A stretch of DNA of 64,000 nt from Penium margaritaceum (GCA_023375785.1 SZWC01000028.1:20265-84264), one strand, 5' to 3'. Positions 36,701 to 49,509 are shown, counted from the first letter of the stretch. The notes: generated by a model not told the origin, from the letters alone. Made by a program: numbers and translations.

Positions 36701-39700
36701 TTGGTCGGTCATTGTGCATGGTAGCCACACCGCGCTACTACTGACTAAAGGTCATTGTACTTGCTAGTTGAGAACCGATTTCCGCATAGCATTGTTTCCT
36801 CTCGTGGCTGTTTATGAGCCGTGTTATTGTTGGTCAACATTGACCACCCATATTGAAACTCTCTGGTCATGATCAGTGACATATGCCTAGTTTGATTGTT
36901 TGGTGTGCATATTAGCCACACCGTGCCACTACGTATTGAAGTTCTTTGTCCTTTCTAGCCAATACATAGGCTTTTCAATCCATTGTTTTCCCCTTTGACC
37001 ATTTGTGACTCGTGTTATGCGGTTTCAACGCTCACCACATAAAGTGAAATTTGTTCGTCATGGTTAGTGACATATGCATGCTTTGGTTGGTCACTGTGCA
37101 TTGAAGCCACATTGTGCCACTACATATTGAAGGTATTTGTACTTGCTAGTATATAACTAGTATTCACAAACCATTACCTTCCACCCTGACCATTTGTGAC
37201 TCGTGTTGTGAGTTGTCAAAGTTGACCACACTTAGTGATGTTACCTGGTCATGTTCAGTGACATATGCCTACTTTGGTTGGTCATCGTGCATGGTCTCCA
37301 CACCGTGCTACAGCGTATTGAAGCCCCTTGTGCTTGCTATGTGATACTTGGTATTCCCAAGCCATTGTTTCCCCCTCAGACCATTTGTGACTCGTATTAT
37401 GAGTTGTCAACGTGGACCACACATAGCGGATTTCTTTGGTCAAAGGCAGTACATATGCCTACTTCGGTCGGTCATTGGGCATGGTAGCCACACCGTGCTA
37501 CTACTAACTGAAAGTCGTTGTACTTGGTAGTTGAGAACCGATCTTCCCATAGCATTGTCTCCAATCCTGCCCGTTTGTGACTCGTGTTATGGTTGGTCAA
37601 CGTTGACCACCCATATTGAAATAGTGTGGTCATGATCAGTGACATATGCCTAGTTTGGTTGTTTGGTGTGCATATTAGCCACACCGTGCCACTATGTATT
37701 GAAGTTCTTTGTCCTTTCTAGTCAATACATATGCTTCCCAAACTATTGTCTCTTCCTCTGACCATTTGGGATTGGCGTTATGAGTTGTCAATGTTGACCA
37801 CACATAGTGGACATATTCGGTCGTAGTCAGTGACCTATGCATCCTTTGTTTGGTCACTGTGCACGCTAGCCATACCGTGCCACTGCTTTTTGAGATCTTT
37901 GTACTTGCTAGTTGATAACTAGTGTCCCCTATCCATTGTTTTCCCTTCTGACCATTTGTGACTCGTGTTATGCGTTTTCAACATTGACCACATACGTGAA
38001 ATTTGTTCATCATGGTTAGTGACATGTGTATAGTTTGGTTGGTCAATGTGCATTGAGGCCACATTGTGCCACTACATATTGGAGGTATTTGTACTTGCTA
38101 GTAAATGAATAGTATTCACAAACCATTACCTTCCACCCTCACCATTTCTGACTCGTGTTGAGAGCTGTCAAGAATTACCACACTTAGAGACATTACTTGG
38201 TCATGGTGAGTGACATATGCCTACTTTGGTTGGTCATCGTGCATGGTCTCCACACCGTGCAACAACGTATTGAAACCCCTTGTGCTTGCTACGTGATACT
38301 TGGTGTTTCCAACCCATAGTTTCACCATCTGACCATTTGTGACTCGTATTATGAGTTGTCAACGTTGACCACACACAGCGGATTTCTTTGGTCAAAGGTA
38401 GTACATAAGCTTACTTTGGTCGGTCATTGTACATGGTAGCCACACCGTGCTACTACTGAATGAAGGTCGTTGTACTTGGTAGTTGAGAACCGATATTCCC
38501 ATAGCATTGTTTCCTATCTTGCCCGTTTGTGACTCGTGTTATGGTTGGTCAACGTTGAGCGTGCCACTGCGTATTGAAGTTCTTTGTCCTTTCTAGTCAG
38601 TACATCGATTTTTGAAACCATTGTATCTCCCTCTGACCATTTGTGACTCGTGTTATGAGTTGTCAATGTTGACCACACATAGTGGACTTATTCGGTCGTA
38701 GTCAGTGACATATGCAGCCTTTGGTTGGTCAGTGTGCACGCTAGCCATACCGTGCCATTGCTTGTTGAAGGTGTTTGTAGTTCCTAGTTGATAACTAGTG
38801 TTCCCAACCCATTGTTTTCTCCTCGGGCCATTTGTGACTCGTGTTATGCGTTTTCAACGTTGACCACATGAAGTGAAATTCTTTTTTCATGGTCAATGAC
38901 ATATGCATACTTTGGATGGTCACTGTGCATCGAAGCCACATTGTGCCACTACATATCTAAGGTATTTCTACTTGCCAGTAGATAACCAGTATTCACATAC
39001 CATTGCCTTCCACCCTGACCATTTGTGACTCGTGTTGTGAGTTGTCAAAGTTTACCACACTTAGTGACATTATTTGGTCATGGTTAGAGACATATGCCTA
39101 CTTTGGTTGGTCATTGTGCATGGTCCCAACATTATGCCACAACGTATTGAAGCCCCTTCTGCTTGCTATTTGATACGTGGTGTTCCCAAACCATTGTTTC
39201 CCCCCTGACCATTTCTGACTCGTATTATGAGTTGTCAACATTGACCACACACAGCGGATTTCTTTGGTCAAAGGCAGTACATATGCCTACTTCGGTCGGT
39301 CATTGTGCATGGTAGCCACACCGTGCTACTAGTGATTGAAGGTTGTTGTACTTGGTAACTGAGAACCGATATTCCCATAGCATTGTTTCCTATCCTGCCC
39401 GTTTGTGACTCGTGTTATGGTTGGTCAACGTTGAGCGTGCCACTGCGTATTGAAGTTCTTTGTCCTTTCTAGTCAATACATAGGTTTCTCAAACCATTGT
39501 ATATCCCTCTAACCATTTGTGACTCGTGTTATGAGTTGTCAATGTTGACCACACATAGTGGACTTATTCGGTCGTAATCAGTGACGTATGCATTCTTTGG
39601 TTGGTCACTGTGCACGCTAGCCATACTGTGCCACTGCTTCTTGAAGGTCTCTGTACTTGCTATTTGATAACTAGTGTCCCCAATCCATTGTTTTCCCCTC

Positions 39701-41898
39701 TAACCATTTGTGACTCGTGTTATGCGTTCTCAACATTGACCACATACGAGAAATCTGTTCGTCATGGTTAGTGACATATGTATAGTTTGATTGGTCAATG
39801 TGCATTGAGGCCACATTGTGCCACTACATATTGAAGGTATTTGTACTTGCTAGTAGATAACTAGTATTCACAACCCATTACCTTCCACCCTCACCATTTG
39901 TGACTCGTGTTGCGAGTTGTCAAAGTTTACCACACTCAGAGACATTATTTGGTCATGGTGAGTGACATATCCCTCTTCTGGTTGGTCATCGTGCATGGCA
40001 TGCACACCGTGCCACAAGGTATTGAAGACCCTTGTTCGTGGTATGTGATACGTGGTGTTCCCAAACCATTGTTTCCCCCTGTGACCATTTATGACGCGTA
40101 TTATGAGTTGTCAACGTGGTCCACACACAGCGGATTTCTTTGGTCAAAGGCAGTAAATATGCCTACTTTGGTCGGTCATTGTGCATGATAGCCACACCGC
40201 GCTACTACTAACTGAAGGTCATTGTACTTGGTAGTTGAGAACCGATATTCTCATAGCATTGTTTCCTCTCCTGACTGTTTGTGACTGGTGTTATGGTTGG
40301 TGAACGTTGACCACCCATATTGAAATTCTTTGGTCATGATCAGTGACAGATGCATAACTTGATTGTTTGGTGTGCATATTAGCCACACCGTGCCACTACG
40401 TATTGAAGTTCTCTGTCCTTCCTAGCCAATACATATGCTTCCCAGTCCATTGTTTTCCCCTTTGACCATTTGTGACTCGTGTTATGCGTTTTCAACCTTG
40501 ACCACATGAAGTGAAATTCTTTCGTCATGGTGAGTGATATATGCATACGTTGGTTGTTAACTGTGCATTGAAGCCACACTGTGCCACTACAAATTGAAAG
40601 TATCTGTACTTGCTAGTAGGTAACTAGTATTCATAAACCATTACCTTCCACCCTGACCACATGTGACTCGTGTTGTGAGTTGTCAAAGTTTACCACAATT
40701 AGTGACATTACTTGGTCATGGTCACTGACCTATGCCTACTTTGGTTGGTCATCGTGCATGGTCTCCACACTGTGCGACAACGTATTGAAGCCCCTTGTGC
40801 TTGCTATGTGATACTTGGTGTTCCCAAACCATTGTTCCCCCCTCTGACCGTTTGTGACTCGTATTATGAGTTGTCAACGTTGACCACACACAGCGGATTT
40901 CTTTGGTCAAAGGCAGTACATATGCCTATTGTGGTCGGTCATTGTGCATGGTTGCCACACCGTGCTACTACTGACTTAAGGTCGTTGTACTTGGTAGTTG
41001 AGAACCAATATTCCCATAGCATTGTTCCTATCCTGACCGTTTGTGACTCGTGATATGGTTGGTGAACGTTGACCACCCATATTGAAATTATGTGGTCATT
41101 ATCAGTGATATTTGCCTAGTTTGGTTGTTTGGTGTGCATATTAGTCACACCGTGCCACTACGTATTGAAGTTTTTTGTCCTTTCTAGTCAATACATAGGC
41201 TTCTTAAACCATTTTCTCTCCCTCAGACCATTTGTGACTCGCGTTATGAGTTGTCAACATTGACCACTCATAGTGGACTTATTCGGTTGTAGTCAGTGAC
41301 GTATGCATCCTTCAGTTGGTCACTTTGCACGCTAGCCATACTGTGCCACTGCTCGTTGAAGGTCTTTGTACTTGCTAGTTGAGAACTCGTGTTCCCAACC
41401 CATTGTTTTCCCCTCTGACCATTTGTGACTCGTGTTATGCGTTTTCAATGTTGACCACATGAAGTGAAATTCTTTCGTCATGGTCAGTGACATGCATGCT
41501 TTGAGTGGTCATTGTGCATCGAAGCCACATTGTGCCACTACATATTGAAGGTATTGCTAGTAGATCACTAGTATTCACAAACCATTACCGACCATCCTGA
41601 CAATTTGTGACTCGTGCTATGGTTTGTTGAAGTTTACCACACTTAGTGACATTATTTGGTCATGGTCAGTGACATATGCCTACTTTGGTTGGTCATCATG
41701 CATGGTCCCCACACCGTGCCACAACGCATTGAAGCCTCTTGTGCTTGCTATGTGATACGTGGTGTTCCCAAACCATTGTTTTCCCCTCTGACCATTTGTG
41801 ACTCATATTATGAGTTGTCAACGTGGACCACACACAGCGGAATTCTTTGGTCAAAGGCAGTACATATGCCTAATTTGGGTGGTCATTGTGCATGGTAG

Positions 41899-43284
41899 TG
41901 ATGCCCCCAAATTTGCCACGCACGATGTTATTTCTGCGCTCATTAACCCCGCGTTTGGTCTGCTCCGCGATATTGCCGTTCCGCTGTTTTGGAAAGCACC
42001 CTCTGGCCACTCCTCTGCTACCTCTTCTGGTCTTCCGTGGATTCTTCACACCTTTGGGGTCCCGCTCTTTGGTAGTGCTCCGCGGCTCCCTCCTTGCCGG
42101 CACGAGGGTCCACCACCTCGTGGCCTCCGACTCCTTTGCCCGCGGAACCCCGTTTTGCGGTCGTGTGCAAGGCCGTGGAGTCGCCAACAGCACCCTTCAC
42201 TCAACTTGTGTTCCCTGGTGAGGACACCACTCAGCGGAATCCTTTGTTGTTCTCAAGAGTGGGGTGGATTGAGCAGTATGCTCCGCGCACACAAGGAGTT
42301 GTTTTGTCCCCCACAGAACAACTCTGCGGAGAGCACTGTTGCAACTCCTTCAACGGGTGTGGATCTTAGAGGGTGAAGCGCGACTTTGAACCAAACTAAC
42401 ACTTGTGCGGATTAATGAGATAGAAGGAGGCAATCAGGTTCTGAACAAGTCACGACTCTCACGCTCGTGAGCGGGAAGTACGCTTGCATTCACTCAAATT
42501 GCACAATATTAGACAAACGGTAGGCATCTTTGCTCATCGGTCACATGGATCTTTCTAGTGCTTCCGCTACACCACCACATTATATCCACCAAAACTAGTT
42601 ATCTAAGGCACCTTCCATCATTCTTTCCCTTATCTTGGACCCGCGGCGCGCTACACGCACTGCGGGTCTTGTCCTTGACACACACACCTCACTACTATGT
42701 TTATGTGTTTTATTACTTCATCTTCCTCTAGTCCGCGGCTTGGACGCTCGCGGTCTTGTGTTCCTCCTTGAATCTTCGTCTTCGCGCGATGCGTCCTCTT
42801 GGTCCTCCTCCCTGATTACCGCTGCCCACCCTGAGCCCTCATTTGTCTAGCTCCTTCTTGAGGTCTGGTTTTGCCGTCGTGTGTTCTGCACATTCGATGC
42901 TCCAACTTCTCAACGGCTCGACTCCTGTTCCCTTCTCACTGCGGATTCTTATCCTGTTGTCCCTCCCTTTCTTGTTCCTCCGCGGCCATTGCTTCCAATA
43001 ACCGTATGGAGGTTTCTTTCGATCTCTACCTCCTGGCGGCAACTTTTCCCGCCTCTTTTTCTTTACCACTGCTGGATTCCGCGCCACCCCACGCTTTACC
43101 GCAATCCTATTGCAGGAGCCAGCATACCTTGCGTGTTCTTCGGTACTCCGCGGTCTCCCCTTTATCCTTCTCCGCGGACTTTTGGCCACAGAAGCCTCGT
43201 TCCGCATATCTGTGGGAACCAGCGATTTCCCCTCCGCGGATCCATCTTCTCCACAGCGGAGATGCGATGGATCCCCGCCTGACA
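41899..43284 (-). repeat. Candidate 3' LTR of the Gypsy complex
   Basis: Read on the minus strand, the segment begins TGTCAGG just after a purine tract (AAAAAGGGGG, about 43297-43307) and ends GGGGGCATCA at the satellite border, so it has TG...CA ends and a length of about 1.39 kb. It codes for nothing recognisable. An AATAAA lies near 42712 on the minus strand. With no second LTR for comparison the call rests on position, ends and the purine tract. Confidence 0.5.
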
Positions 43285-43293
43285 CTGATGCCC

Positions 43294-43310
43294 CCAACCC
43301 CCTTTTTCCA
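43294..43310 (-). other. Candidate polypurine tract of the Gypsy complex
   Basis: On the minus strand GGAAAAAGGGGGTTGGGGG follows closely after the end of the zinc-finger region and precedes the candidate LTR, as expected of a plus-strand primer. Confidence 0.55.
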
Positions 43311-43331
43311 AGACGTTGTCCCAGAGTCTCC

Positions 43332-44795
43332 TTAGCGCAACAGGCGTGTGAACTTCCCTTGGGGGCCTGGCCGCTGCCATTTTTGGCAGGGGTGGCAGTA
43401 GGCCTCCACTTCAGCGCCCTCACGCTGATACCTCGCGGAGCATTCCTGATGCACATATAACTGGCAGCCCTCACACCTGGCTCTTGTAGTGATATCTTTC
43501 GCGCCCATTCTCTTTTTGCAGGTAGAGCAGTGCGGGATTCGTTCATATGTCCTGCAACTGGTGCAGTTGTACACTATCAGCCCCTCCTCATTCCTGCCCA
43601 CCTCTCTAGGGCACTGTGCGTGGGCCCATCCTCCGCAGTGCTCACAGTGGCAAGCTGTCCTTGTGACAACCTCCATACATCCGTTTCCGCAGCACTGAAG
43701 TCCAGAGTTTTCCGCACCCCAGTTCACTTTTCTCGGCTGAGCCAAGCATTGGTGGCAGTTCCACACTCCTTCCTTGCCCCTCTTGCCACACCACAGATGG
43801 CACATTTGTATGCACATGCCGCATTCCTTGCCAAACTACGCCATCCCCTCATGGCATGCTACGCAAGCAGGTTCTATGGTCTCTGCGATGAAGCTGAGGT
43901 AGTAGTCTGCCTCAAGGATCTCATTGCCCACACATTGGTGGCATTGGCCTTTCCAGGCAGCGCTGCCCGCCACCAGGCATTCACGGTGCGCAAACCTTGT
44001 GCAGAGAACACATCTTTCCCCGTCCTTTACGGTCTTTAGACATGTGGGGCATGCCGCAGACAGGTGCCCTTCCATTCCTGGTTCCTCCTCTTCCTTAGAT
44101 TCTTCCTCTTCTTCTTCTTCATTCACTCGCTATGCCCTGCGAACACCACGTTGCCTCTCAACCTCCTCCCTGCACCTCCTGCACACCACACCCCCGCTTT
44201 GCCCTCCGCGCCCATCACGAGGTGGGGCCAAGCAACCAGTGCAGATTTTATGGAGGCATTCGCCACAGTCCTGCACCTCCACTCCCCACCACCGGCCACA
44301 TTGAGTGCACTTCTTTTCTTCCAGTTCCTTCCTCATTTTCTCCTGTGCTATGACCCGTCCCTCCGCTTGCCACTGCCTCATTGAGGTCCCTGAATCGGAG
44401 CACAGACCTCTCTTTCGCTCTGGAGGCCCTTCTTCCTCCTCCTCTTCCTCCTCCTCCTCCACTTCTTGGTCCCACCTTCCGCGGGGTGATGCTGCCTCAG
44501 TGCCGGTCCTGCTCCCTCTTCCTCGTCCCTTTTCCTTGCGGCCTCCTGTTTTGCAGCCTCCTTCAGACATCGCAGGCAGGTGCCATTTTGTACGATGCAG
44601 GTCTTGGAGATTCCGCCGGCGTACTGATGCGCTGGATTCTTGCATATCCGGCACACCACCTTTAGGAGTGGTTCAGCAAGGAGATATTCTCCGCACCACA
44701 CCCACGGGCCAGTGTAATCAGTCAGGGCCTTAGGGCTCATCGAGGCCCTCGTCTGCGGTGGTGCTCTCTGGGGTAGCTGCTGGGATGCTCCCACT
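43332..44795 (-). pseudogene. Tandem PHD-type zinc-finger region in the Gypsy complex (fossil)
   Basis: The minus strand holds a series of Cys/His clusters. At 44051-43932 the order is C-x2-C-x9-C-x2-C-x4-H-x2-C-x11-C-x2-C. At 43691-43554 it is C-x3-C-x10-C-x2-C-x4-H-x2-C-x15-C-x2-C. At 43529-43386 it is C-x2-C-x14-C-x2-C-x4-H-x2-C-x14-C-x2-C. These fit the C4HC3 PHD pattern. A cluster at 44309-44172 has cysteine at the histidine place, and one at 44695-44567 fits partly. More cysteines lie between 43862 and 43755. Glutamate-rich runs separate some fingers. PHD fingers read histone H3 tails, and the position after integrase is where chromoviruses keep a chromodomain. A captured host gene or RING/C1-like fingers are alternatives. 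The region is broken. Confidence 0.72.
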
Positions 44796-45085
44796 GGGGT
44801 ACGCTCGGGCTGTGGTTCGGGTCTACCTTCAGACTCCTCCTTTCTCCGGTTCCGCGGCTTTCCCTGCTCTTGCCGTCTCTCATCCTGCTACTCCTGCTGC
44901 TGCTCCCGCTGCAGGGTCTCACATTGTTGTTCCTTCCTTATCTCCTCCGCTGCCAGTTCGCGGACATCAGATTCCTCCTCCTCTATCTCCTCTGGTTCCT
45001 GGCTCTATTCTTGCTCTTGCTGCGACTCTTGTCCCTAATAGACGTCCACGATCTCCTCCGCTCTCCAACCTCGCGAGGCTTTTTG

Positions 45086-45301
45086 CTATCCCAGGGGCGG
45101 CAAGCGACCTCCCGTCCCGGGGATGTGCGTTTGCCATGCGGGTGGCAGCAGCACAAACTCCGTGGCCGGATAAATGCGGTTGTTGAATCCATCCGGTCCT
45201 TCCAGCCACACCTGTCTTGCTTCAACGCTAGCCACGCGGTACACCTCCCGTGGCTCTCCTGTCTCTCTCCCCGCATTGGGGAAGGGGCGGAGATACACCA
45301 A
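45086..45301 (-). pseudogene. Possible integrase C-terminal region (fossil)
   Basis: The minus strand encodes VYLRPFPNAG... followed by YRVASVEARQVWLEGPDG, a short beta-rich stretch with the feel of the SH3-like C-terminal end of Gypsy integrases or the segment after it. It lies between the integrase core and the zinc-finger region. No motif decides the family. Confidence 0.4.
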
Positions 45302-45539
45302 GTGACCCTCCTTGATGGGCCCATGGTTCAGCCGTCGGTTTGCCGCGTCACATCCGCGCTAGGCTGAAACGGAGCCCCTCAACGGCGCCCCCGCCCGCAT
45401 GGCCTTTGTCCGCATGCAACGCTCGCACAACCATTCCGCGACCGCCTTGTCCTTCTCTTCCTCCGAGAGTTTCTCTTGCTCCTGCGGAGCAAGCGGTAGC
45501 CTCAACGGCCTCTAGGGCATGCCCATCGCCGCACGCGGT

Positions 45540-46290
45540 AGTTGTCCGAAGAGTAGCATGTGGGGTGAGAAGGAGGTTGCTCGGCTAGGTGTCGTGTTGA
45601 TGAAGTGAGCCATTTTCCTCGGCTTCTGAGTCTAGCTGCTGCCCTCCGCGGTTTCTACTGCCCTCTCCAGTATGCCATGCACCTGCTCCACTTGCCCTTG
45701 TGACTCTGGCCGGTACCGCCCGGAGTGCACATGGTGGACTCCCCACTCCTCCAGTTCTTCTCTGGAGGCCCCCATGAATTCCGTGCTCTTGAAGATGTGC
45801 ACCACGTTGCAGCCACCAAAGCGATAAAACATTTCCTCGCGGATAATCCTTGCCGTGGTGGATGAACTCTTGTTGGGCACAGCGCGGACACAGAGGTACT
45901 TCGTGAAGTGGTCCATTGCTTCAATCCAGTATCGGTTCCCTTGGTCGCGGTGTGTGCGGGGGCCGTGGATGTCGATGATAATCTTTTCCAGCGGTTCACT
46001 GATAGGGGAGGGATGGAACAGCGGCTCGTCCCACGATATGGTTTTCCACGCTCGTTCGCAGGAGGCACAGTGTTGTACCACGTCTTTGATGATAGCCGCC
46101 AGGTTCGGTACGTGGATGATGGGCGTCAGGTGATCCTTCAGTGCCCGCACACCAGTGTGCTGATGGCGGTGGTAAGCCTCCACAACTGCCTTTTGCAACA
46201 TTGGTGGAGGCACCCACAACACACGCGGCGTTATTCTCCATAGACAACCGTCCTCCTATGCATACTGCTCAGAAAGACGGGCTAGGTCGT
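45540..46290 (-). pseudogene. Gypsy integrase part (fossil)
   Basis: Reading leftward from about 46260: a DGCLWRI-like lead-in, VPPPMLQKAVVEAYHRHQHTG with the HHCC zinc-binding region ending HCASC, then the core blocks IIIDIHGPRTHRDQGNRYW, VHIFKSTEF and SGRYRPESQGQVEQVHGILERA. Near 45600-45560 a block resembling FINTTPSRATSFSPHMLLFG matches the end of the Gypsy integrase core. This DDE enzyme inserts element DNA in living relatives. Family assignment is good; the copy is a fossil. Confidence 0.82.
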
Positions 46291-46299
46291 CCTTTTTCC

Positions 46300-47963
46300 T
46301 CCGGTCCAATTCCATGCCCAGCTGTGTTTATAGATCCGCGTACACCTTCTGCGCCTCCGCCTTCTCCTGTTCCTTGCTACTGGCACGGAGAAGGATGTGG
46401 GCGGTCTGCCAAATCTGCCAGTCTTGCATTTCAATCAGCCCCTTCCTCCTCGCTTTCTCAATTACTGCTTCCCCTGGCTCTCGCTTCGTCTCTAGTATTC
46501 TTGCCGGCAATCCACGCGCTCGCCTCCCATCCTACTCCGCTTTCATCACCTCAAACTTCTCTTCATCATAGACCGGGGCTCTCTGTCCCAAGGATCAGGT
46601 GCAGGGAAGAGCCGAAGGATTCCGACCGCTCGAAGCTCTCCTTTGTCCCACTGCTCTCGCAGCCTGCTCTCAACAGGGTCCCTCGGGCGTCTGCCGCATC
46701 CACCAGCGCGGTGTAGCTCAACCACCTCCTCCTTCCTATGTGGAGCCGCTCCTGGAGCCCGCAGTATTCCTAGGGTGCGCGCGAGGGGCTGTTCCTCTTC
46801 CGAGTCTCCCGGTGACTCACTCATTCCGGAAACCACCATCACCGCCTCTTTCTTCGCGCGCCCCCTCCTTTCCGGCCCCTTGCATGCAACTGCTGTCGCG
46901 GCCTCTCCCAAGACGGGATGCAGTGGAGCCGCCACCATCCCCGCTGGCATGTGGACTTTACGCAGTACTGCCATCAGAAGTTCTACTGCCTGCGCCGCCT
47001 CCCGTTGGGCCTGCGCCAACTGTTTTGGAGTCACCCCGGGACTAGGGCCTTTGTGTGCCCGAGGTTGCTTCTCTTTCCGTGGCTCCGCGACCGCTTCCTC
47101 TTCGGCCTTCCTCTTTCCTTTCGGAGTAGGAGTTGTTTCCTCCGGGAAAGTTTGCGCGGGCTCCTCACTTCGGCTGGTGTCTACCGGTTGGGTCTAGCAA
47201 GTGTTGCTGCTGCTTTCCGCACCAGTGCTGCCGCTCGAGCCTGAAGTTGTGCCTTCCGCCGTAGGGAGCCAGTGGATGGCTCCGGGCGGTAGCTCTTGAC
47301 GCCAACCTTGTATCTCTTCCCCATATTCTCTTCTTCTTTTGCTCATGCCTGCCTCATCGCGGCCCTATATACTCTTGCTTCCCTTGCTATCTCCGTTGCT
47401 GTGCTACCTGCCCCTAGTCTGGCTACCTTCGCGGTTGCCTGTGTTTTTGTTACTGCCCGTGCCTCCGTGGCCGCTGCTTCTACTACCCTATTTACTACCG
47501 CTGCCAGTGTTTTTGTTACTGCGTATGCCTCTGTGGCCGCTGCTTTTGCTACCTTATTTGCTACAACTGCCGTTGCCTCCGCTGTCGCTATGGCTACCTC
47601 TTTTTCTTTTACCGTTGCCAGAAGTGCCATTGCTGCTGCTGCTGCCTCTACCTTTGCCTTTGCCACTACTGCTGCTGCTGCTGCTGCCTCTGCCTTTGCT
47701 GCTGCTGCTGTTGCTGCCTCTACCTCAGCTGCTGCCGTTGCTACTTCTGCCTCCCCCATGATTTCCCTTATGATTTCTTCTGCAGCTTCCTTATTCGCCT
47801 TAGCCGCCGCTTCCCATTCTTTGGCCACTTGGGCCTCTTTTTCCACAACCTTTGGGGCCACCCGTTCTTTCTCAGCTGCCTCCTCCTCCCACTCTTTCCG
47901 CATACTTTCTTGCATCTGCTGCAACTGAAGGGAGGGCTGGGAGTATTCGCAAGCCTCATCCAC
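46300..47963 (-). pseudogene. Alanine/glutamate/lysine-rich coiled-coil region of the Gypsy complex (fossil, unassigned)
   Basis: At 47963-47343 the minus strand encodes about 200 residues made mostly of A, E, K and V, with a heptad feel typical of a long coiled coil. The plus strand shows this as GCT/GCC triplet runs (about 47630-47750). Further left (47034-46546 and 46510-46330) lie charged helical stretches such as ARRKGLIEMQDWQIWQTAHILLRAS. Coiled coils like this occur in the Gag of some Gypsy elements, but its place just before integrase is unusual. Function is not assigned. Confidence 0.45.
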
Positions 47964-49480
47964 CTCCGCATCTCTCTTGCTCTTGTCCTCTCAGCATACA
48001 TCCGCTGCCTCCTTGGCCTAGCATCGCACCTCTTCTTGCTTGAGATTCAGTCCCTTTCCTCGAACCACGGTCAAGTGTGCCTCCGCAACCGCTGCCGCTA
48101 CCCTTGTGCGTATCACATTCTGGAGTGTCAGTGTTCAGCATTTTTCTATGCCTTCCATCCAGCATCCCTCAGGTACCTGGGTGTCAGCAAGCCGCGATCT
48201 TTCTTCTCCTGGATTCTAAGCGCTCCATCTCGCATAGACGAGGTTGAGCAAATATCCCCACCTCCATTCGTCAGCCGCAGATCTTCGCCGCGATGCCTCT
48301 GCCGATCCGGTTGCCTGGTCATTCACATGGTACAAGATGAGGGCTCTGGCCCTATCCTGGAGCAGGTGCACGTACCGTCTCTCTGGACTGCTCCGCTAGT
48401 CCTTCCGCACCGTGTTCCACTACACCCTCGCGGCCTCCATTGATGGGTCCGCCCGCTCGGTGTTTAGTAGTTCCGCGACGCCAGCCATGTCACTGGCTAC
48501 CCCTGGTTTGATGCGGAGGCTTTCGCGTAATGCCAAAACAAGGCGCTCTACACCTGCTGTCTCTAGCAGGAGCACCTACCTCTCGTGCACTCCGAGGGCC
48601 AGCACCCCCGTGGCTGCTCCCTTTAGTACCACCTGCCACATCTTGTCGGATAGTGAATCCTCAAATTTCGCGCGAATCACTTTCGAAATCTCTATTAGCA
48701 GCTGGAGCATGACGATGCATACTACTTCAAGCAGCAAGGCTTCCTTGGGCTGCTCCCCGCTATCCGCCGAGCTTTCCTCGAGGTACGTTCTTGCCCCTTC
48801 CATCACCGTTCCTATGCCCAACAGGGGACGTGCGGTTGCCGAGTTGGACTACTACGCGAGGTCGGCGGCGAGTGAGAGAGCGCCGTCGTGGCCGGGTTGG
48901 GGACTGGGGTAACCAAGGTTCGAGCTTCATCTCGCGGGCTTGGTGTGGGGGTGGCGGTTGGTCTTGCCGCTGCCTACGTGGCTCCTACCGTTGGCTCCAT
49001 GCGCCTGAATGACTGCGTTAGTGTGCTTGTGGCCGGGCCTTGTTGCGACGGGCTTGGTGATTTGGCCATAGGTGGCGTGACGTGCGTTGGTCTTCGCTCT
49101 GTGGGACTGGACCGAGGTGGGATTGTTGCTGCTGGTCTTGTGGTTGGTGTCAGGGTCGTCCCTCCGGCCGAGCTGGGCCGCGGCGAGGCCGCAGCCGCTG
49201 CTGGGATGGCCGTCACCGGTGTTGGCGGAGTTCTTGTCACCGAGCCAGGCCAGGACACGCCTGTTGGAGCCGTAGGTGGCGCTGGTGTTCTTGCGGGTGC
49301 GGTCCTTGTCGTGGGCCCCTGCCGCGGTAGAGCCGCTGTTCCCGTTGGTGGTGTTGGTGTCCGTGCTGGGCGGTGCCCCGTGCCCCAGTTAAGAGCAGGA
49401 CGGCGTAGCTGTCGCCAAGAGGATCCACCCCCTCGCGACGAAGGCGCGGACCTCGTGCCTTGATTGCGTGCCATGTCGGA
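47964..49480 (-). pseudogene. Low-complexity P/T/S-rich region, possible gag start of a second Gypsy element (fossil)
   Basis: From about 49480 leftward the minus strand starts MARNQGTRSAPSSRGGG and continues in a proline/threonine/serine-rich, basic stretch to about 48974. A possible helical segment lies at 48821-48576 (LEVVCIVMLQLLIEISKVIRA). The stretch 47964-48570 shows nothing I recognise. The start sequence and composition would suit a Gag N-terminus, but no decisive motif is present. Confidence 0.35.
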
Positions 49481-49509
49481 TATTTCGCGGGCGAGAGCCC
49501 AGCTGCGCG

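Larger units (their letters stand above)
23052..41898. repeat. 191-bp satellite, block 4 (longest)
   Basis: Five-monomer HORs dominate (A-type starts 25560, 26514, 27467, 28420, 29372 and 30324 are each about 953 bp apart), with four-monomer units at 24034-25560, 30324-31087, 36481-37245 and 39949-40712. The first monomers (about 23052-23260) are highly diverged and belong to the duplicated block. Two adjacent HORs at 38197-39949 are each about 76 bp short because of a shared deletion. It contains an N gap at 33641-33759 and a single N at 32188. No genes are seen. Confidence 0.95.

Noticed and set aside
43332-44795. A host PHD-finger gene captured near the element
   Set aside because: Not excluded, but the region lies in the element's coding strand between integrase and a polypurine tract, and I see no intron or host-gene structure, so an element module is the simpler reading.
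41886-49463. Plus-strand open frames across the Gypsy complex (for example 43530-44039, 46141-46716, 48888-49463)
   Set aside because: They are antisense shadows in GC-rich DNA; all recognisable domains read on the minus strand.
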